Below the pieces are notes generated by a model, which worked only from the letters and a program-made list of their open reading frames with translations, was not told the DNA's origin and ran no database searches. From positions 1-32,781 of the forward strand of contig NZ_JAXUHN010000030.1 in the NCBI RefSeq assembly GCF_035916875.1: a DNA stretch of 32,781 nucleotides, read 5' to 3'. Below, piece after piece: positions 29,830 through 32,781 of the stretch (positions are counted from its first letter, which is position 1; the number at the start of each line of letters is the position of its first letter). Position numbers and translations under genes: made by a program. Source of the DNA: Methylomicrobium sp035916875. Its GTDB lineage: Bacteria > Pseudomonadota > Gammaproteobacteria > Methylococcales > Methylomonadaceae.

Positions 29830-31350
29830 CTAACGATGCGTCGCAAATAACGATTTAAACAGGGCATGATTTTTCTCCAGCGCGAACTCATCGAATGCCG
29901 GTTGGTAATGTTTGCGCGCGCGCGCTTTTTGCGCAGCGAGTTGGCGGATTAACTCGTCCAGGGCGTTTAGGGTCGCCGGCGGCAGTTGGCTCTTGCCATC
30001 CTTGCAGCATTGATCGATAAAATCGATCTGCACATCGAAATCCTGAAAATCGCCAAGCACGTCTTGCAGCGCTTTGAGTTGATTGAGCAGTTTTTTGACC
30101 TGATTCTTGGGATACAGGCTTTGAAAAAATTCGATTAAATAGCGCAATTTTTTGCAGGTTTTGCGTAATTCGTGCAAATCCCCGGCCGGCGAGTGCACCG
30201 TAATCGCGCCGCCTTCCTCCAGAATGCGGCGATAAGTCTTCCAGATGCGGCGATCGGCCAACATTTTAATATCGAGATTACCCAGTTTCGCCGATTTCGG
30301 ATAGGCTTGGCTTTTCAGGCATTGCTCCCATTCCATCAACGCTTTCCGGTATTTCGACGAACGTAGCTTTTCGGCCAAATCCTGTTGATTTTTGACCTTT
30401 TTTTCATTCAGGAACGTTAAAAACGGCTCGATATCGGCATGTAACCCTGCGGGCAGATTCTGCTTGTAAGTCTCGAATTTCGTCAGGTAAACATCGAGAT
30501 CGCGGGTCGGGCTGGTGACCTGTCCCAGCCAGGAGAAAAAATCCGCAAAATAGGAGGTCACATCACCCGGCAGTACGCCTTTCAGCTGACTAAGGCCGGT
30601 GCGGGTACGGCGCACCGCGATCCGGAAATCATGCAGAAACTCGGTGTCCAGATCGGCAATCACGCCCTGCTCGTTCGCCTTCATTGTCTTCAGTAAGGTA
30701 CTGAAGATAAATTTTCCGGCCATGTCGGCGCGCATGACCGGATCGAGATCGATTTTGAGTTTTGACGAATAATCATTCGGCTTGCGGCCTTCCAACCCCA
30801 GCACCAGCTCCAGCGCCGGACGATCGAGCGGCATCATGCCGAGTTCCTCGGTCAAGATCGTGGCGATCTGCTCCGCCATTTTCAAAAATCCCCTGACCGG
30901 CTGAAACGAAAGCTGGCCGTTCAATAAATCATAGTCTTCGAGCAACAGACGCAAAATGATCCGCTGGTCCTGATTGCGCAACAACAAATGATAAGCTTCG
31001 AATTCTAGCGTGCAAACCGGCAGCAACGCGCGCTGCTCCAGACACGATACGAGGGTGGTGCGCACCTTTCCCGCTTTGAAGTGGCAATTCCGGGAAGGCG
31101 CTTCGGCCATTTCCAAATTCGCAAAAACCCTGCCGTTCTGCAAATTTCTCAACACCAGATCCGAAGCCGCCTTGGATCGGTTAAACTCGCACAAAATGCC
31201 GTTCTGGTAGAGGCGCCAGTCAAAGCTGTCATAATAGGTGCGCAGGCAATATTCTTGCAAAACCAGTTGCACGTCGGCAAACCTGCCGAGAGACGCCATC
31301 AGTTTATCGATGGTCAGGCCCGCAGGCAGTTCATATCGTAAGTCCATCAT
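29830..31350 (-). CDS. CYTH-like and CHAD domain protein
   Basis: A 506-aa cytoplasmic protein. The N-terminal ~190 residues resemble a CYTH/triphosphate tunnel domain ('MDLRYELPAGLTIDKLMASL', 'RTYYDSFDWRLYQNGILCEF'). The CHAD domain (about 215-500) is helical and His-rich, with 'LHDFRIAVRRTRTGLSQLKG' (the first conserved HxxRVxxRR-type helix) and 'LHELRKTCKKLRYLIEFFQS' (the second). CHAD domains bind polyphosphate, and CYTH enzymes hydrolyse triphosphates, so this gene probably acts in polyphosphate metabolism. The CYTH part looks divergent and may not be catalytic. It is divergent from a SixA-type phosphatase, a frequent neighbour. The first two codons are ATG ATG; the second may be used. 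Confidence 0.85.
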   Translation of the reverse strand: MMDLRYELPAGLTIDKLMASLGRFADVQLVLQEYCLRTYYDSFDWRLYQNGILCEFNRSKAASDLVLRNLQNGRVFANLEMAEAPSRNCHFKAGKVRTTLVSCLEQRALLPVCTLEFEAYHLLLRNQDQRIILRLLLEDYDLLNGQLSFQPVRGFLKMAEQIATILTEELGMMPLDRPALELVLGLEGRKPNDYSSKLKIDLDPVMRADMAGKFIFSTLLKTMKANEQGVIADLDTEFLHDFRIAVRRTRTGLSQLKGVLPGDVTSYFADFFSWLGQVTSPTRDLDVYLTKFETYKQNLPAGLHADIEPFLTFLNEKKVKNQQDLAEKLRSSKYRKALMEWEQCLKSQAYPKSAKLGNLDIKMLADRRIWKTYRRILEEGGAITVHSPAGDLHELRKTCKKLRYLIEFFQSLYPKNQVKKLLNQLKALQDVLGDFQDFDVQIDFIDQCCKDGKSQLPPATLNALDELIRQLAAQKARARKHYQPAFDEFALEKNHALFKSLFATHR

Positions 31351-31375
31351 CGCCTAATCGTTTCCTGAAACAGTT

Positions 31376-31405
31376 TTGAGATAAAATGCATAAATCCCTT
31401 ATACT
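31376..31405 (+). promoter_or_regulatory. Promoter upstream of the SixA-type gene
   Basis: TTGAGA (31376-31381), an 18-bp spacer and TATACT (31400-31405). It would give a leader of about 130 nt before the ATG. Confidence 0.55.
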
Positions 31406-31545
31406 GCCAGTCCTCCATGACAGTTTAATGAAGCCGGAAGCAATACACAAGCGCCATCAACCGAGCCGACATGGTTGATGGATAGACCGGCAATGACCGT
31501 TAAAATTGCAAGAATCCGTATACTTTAAATTAGAGAGTAAAAACG

Positions 31546-32049
31546 ATGAGAGAATTATGGCTGCTGCGTCATGGCAAATCCGACCGCGAGGTAGTTTGTC
31601 CCGATTTCGACCGCCCGTTGAAACCACGCGGCAGACGCGCGGCGCAGCGGCTTGGCGACTGGCTGCTGGCGCATGGGTTACGTCCGGATTTGGTCATCAC
31701 TTCCCCTGCCCGCCGCGCGCTGAACACCGCACAACTTGTCTCTGGCGCGCTTGGTTTGGATGAGCAACTGATGCAGGAACCGCGTCTCTACTTCCATGGC
31801 ATTGAAGAAATCAAAAATGCGTTGGCCGACTGTCCAGCCTCGGCGCAACGCATCATGCTGGTTGGACATAATCCGGACTTTGAAGAACTCTTGACTGAAT
31901 TGGTCGGCGAGGACAATCTGCCCGATGCCGAAAAACTGTTGCCGACCGCCGCCCTGGCGCGACTCGAAATGCCCGATGACTGGAGCGAACTGGAGGCTGA
32001 TTGCGCCAAACTGATCGACATCCTCTATGCAAAATCATTGCCAGAATAG
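31546..32049 (+). CDS. SixA-type histidine phosphatase
   Basis: A 167-aa histidine-phosphatase-superfamily protein of the SixA group, which removes phosphate from histidine phosphotransfer proteins (in E. coli it acts on ArcB or the PTS NPr). The RHG catalytic motif is 'RELWLLRHGKSDRE', with 'DRPLKPRGRRAAQRLGDWL', 'DLVITSPARRALNTAQLV' and the second histidine in 'RIMLVGHNPDFEELL'. The length is typical for SixA. The start ATG has AGAGAG about 8 nt upstream. Its substrate is not known here; adjacency to a CHAD protein is common in many genomes and may point to polyphosphate or other phosphate chemistry instead. Confidence 0.88.
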   Translation: MRELWLLRHGKSDREVVCPDFDRPLKPRGRRAAQRLGDWLLAHGLRPDLVITSPARRALNTAQLVSGALGLDEQLMQEPRLYFHGIEEIKNALADCPASAQRIMLVGHNPDFEELLTELVGEDNLPDAEKLLPTAALARLEMPDDWSELEADCAKLIDILYAKSLPE

Positions 32050-32063
32050 GATCGTAGAAGTTG

Positions 32064-32097
32064 GCTAAAAAAGAGAGGGGGAGCAAAAAGCTCACCC
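32064..32097 (-). terminator. Rho-independent terminator of the tRNA-Asp transcript
   Basis: In the minus direction GGGTGAGC, loop TTTTT and GCTCCCCC form a hairpin (32097-32077) with one mismatch, followed by TCTCTTTTTT. It lies 17 bp past the tRNA 3' end. Confidence 0.7.
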
Positions 32098-32113
32098 TTA
32101 TGAAGAAGAGAGA

Positions 32114-32190
32114 TGGCGGAGCGGACGGGACTCGAACCCGCGACCCCCGGCGTGACAGGCCGGTATTCTAACCAACTGAACTACCGCTCC
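32114..32190 (-). tRNA. tRNA-Asp (GTC anticodon)
   Basis: The minus strand reads GGAGCGG (acceptor 5'), a D-arm with AGTTGGTTAGAA, the anticodon stem CCGGC/GCCGG with loop CTGTCAC (anticodon GTC), a TTCGAGT T-loop, and CCGCTCC followed by discriminator G and an encoded CCA (32116-32114). The acceptor pairs perfectly. The total is 77 nt including CCA. Confidence 0.97.
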
Positions 32191-32629
32191 GCGTTAGAAG
32201 CCGGGCATTCTACAGCATTTCTGCAATCCGTCAAGCAGATTATCCCAAAATAAGCAGAAAACGGCCAAAATGTTGTTCGTCTTGGGCTTGCCGAAACGAA
32301 ACCGGGATTTTGCTGGTTTGATTCGCCAAATTTTGGTTATGCTCGCCCTACCAAATATAAACGTTCTTTCGATGGCAAGCCCGCCCCAGACCATGGCCTG
32401 AATTCCGACAATTGGCTCGTGTCTTGCCTATATAGTGAAATGGACGCAAGAATCCTATATTGATATATCGTCTTATAGGATATAATGGTCGTTTTCCGGT
32501 GCTTCCGATATTACTCGGTGCCGTTTTGACCTATCGCAACCGACACGGAGAGATCCAGTTTAAAAAAAATTTCATCACAATTGAATTTTTTTGAAATAAC
32601 CATATCCCATAGATATGTGAAACAGTTAA
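32191..32629. other. Spacer between tRNA-Asp and ssrA, no gene seen
   Basis: Holds the promoters of the divergent tRNA-Asp and ssrA. Frames here are short and without recognisable similarity. An AT-rich tract precedes the ssrA start. Confidence 0.45.
32460..32486 (+). promoter_or_regulatory. Possible promoter upstream of ssrA
   Basis: TTGATA (32460-32465) and TATAAT (32481-32486) with a 15-bp spacer, which is short. It would start about 135 nt before mature tmRNA. A closer weak candidate is TTGAAA (32591-32596) with TATGTG (32614-32619), spaced 17 bp, which would start near the mature 5' end. Confidence 0.4.
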
Positions 32630-32781
32630 GGGGGCGACCTGGCTTCGACGTGGGTAGCGAAACCTTAAGTGCATGCCGAGGACTGTACACCTCGTAAAAC
32701 CTACAGAAAAAAAGTATTCGCAAACGACGAAAACTACTCAATGGCTCTCGCTGCCTAAAAACAGCCTCCATTCCTCTGACT
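32630..32781 (+). ncRNA. ssrA: tmRNA, 5' part (runs past the window end)
   Basis: The sequence opens GGGGGCGACCTGGCTTCGAC, the conserved tmRNA 5' end that forms the tRNA-like acceptor and T-like part. The tag frame starts at the resume codon GCA (32720) and reads ANDENYSMALAA with TAA at 32756-32758, close to the common proteobacterial ANDENYALAA tag. The ALAA end is the signal for ClpXP and related proteases. tmRNA rescues stalled ribosomes and tags the broken peptide. Pseudoknots and the 3' tRNA-like half lie beyond the window. Confidence 0.96.

Overview
The window looks like chromosomal DNA from a gammaproteobacterium, most likely a methylotroph or methanotroph of the Methylococcales type. 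The clues are the rpsP-rimM-trmD-rplS operon, a tmRNA whose tag reads ANDENYSMALAA, the pssA-leuA neighbourhood, and two genes typical of bacteria that make tetrahydromethanopterin (H4MPT): a DmrB/archaeoflavoprotein-type flavoprotein and a dihydropteroate synthase-like protein. The taxonomic placement is inference; no methane or methanol oxidation gene lies in the window.

Layout. 1-3.85 kb is an accessory island: the end of an IS3-family element, a frameshifted REP-associated tyrosine transposase (RAYT) relic with a REP-like hairpin just upstream, an unknown secreted protein, and a 577-aa protein that joins a TerD domain to a PD-(D/E)XK nuclease-like domain. That gene is bracketed by two direct copies of a ~90-bp composite repeat, and its stop codon lies in a palindromic repeat. 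3.88-5.83 kb is the ribosomal rpsP-rimM-trmD-rplS operon (minus strand) with a clear promoter and terminator.

6.1-10.85 kb is a tight plus-strand operon, thiD-thiE-soxX-soxY-soxZ-soxA-moeA. It combines thiamine synthesis, the carrier and cytochrome parts of the Sox sulfur-oxidation system, and molybdenum-cofactor insertion; soxB and soxCD are not here. 11.0-14.6 kb has a small TauE/SafE permease, a Kef-type antiporter and an L,D-transpeptidase. 14.8-15.5 kb encodes a membrane-anchored exported protein whose predicted mature N-terminus is histidine. 15.8-19.2 kb carries a spore-photoproduct-lyase-like radical SAM protein overlapped by a short-chain dehydrogenase, a thioredoxin-like [2Fe-2S] ferredoxin, a Met/His-rich exported protein and a double-FHA protein.

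19.25-21 kb is radA preceded by a frameshifted small gene. 21.4-25.9 kb has a LuxR-type regulator with a degenerate receiver, folP, the divergent H4MPT-type gene pair, and pssA. 25.9-29.1 kb has a leucine-rich leader peptide that appears to control leuA by attenuation, then leuA, a family 4 uracil-DNA glycosylase and rimI. 29.1-32.8 kb holds a decayed sodium/solute symporter, a CYTH-like/CHAD protein divergent from a SixA-type phosphatase, tRNA-Asp and the 5' part of ssrA, cut by the window end.

The observations most worth following up are the TerD-nuclease fusion in its repeat-bracketed segment, the apparently leaderless leucine attenuator, the thi-sox-moeA operon with a palindrome embedded in the start of soxA, and the N-terminal-histidine membrane protein.
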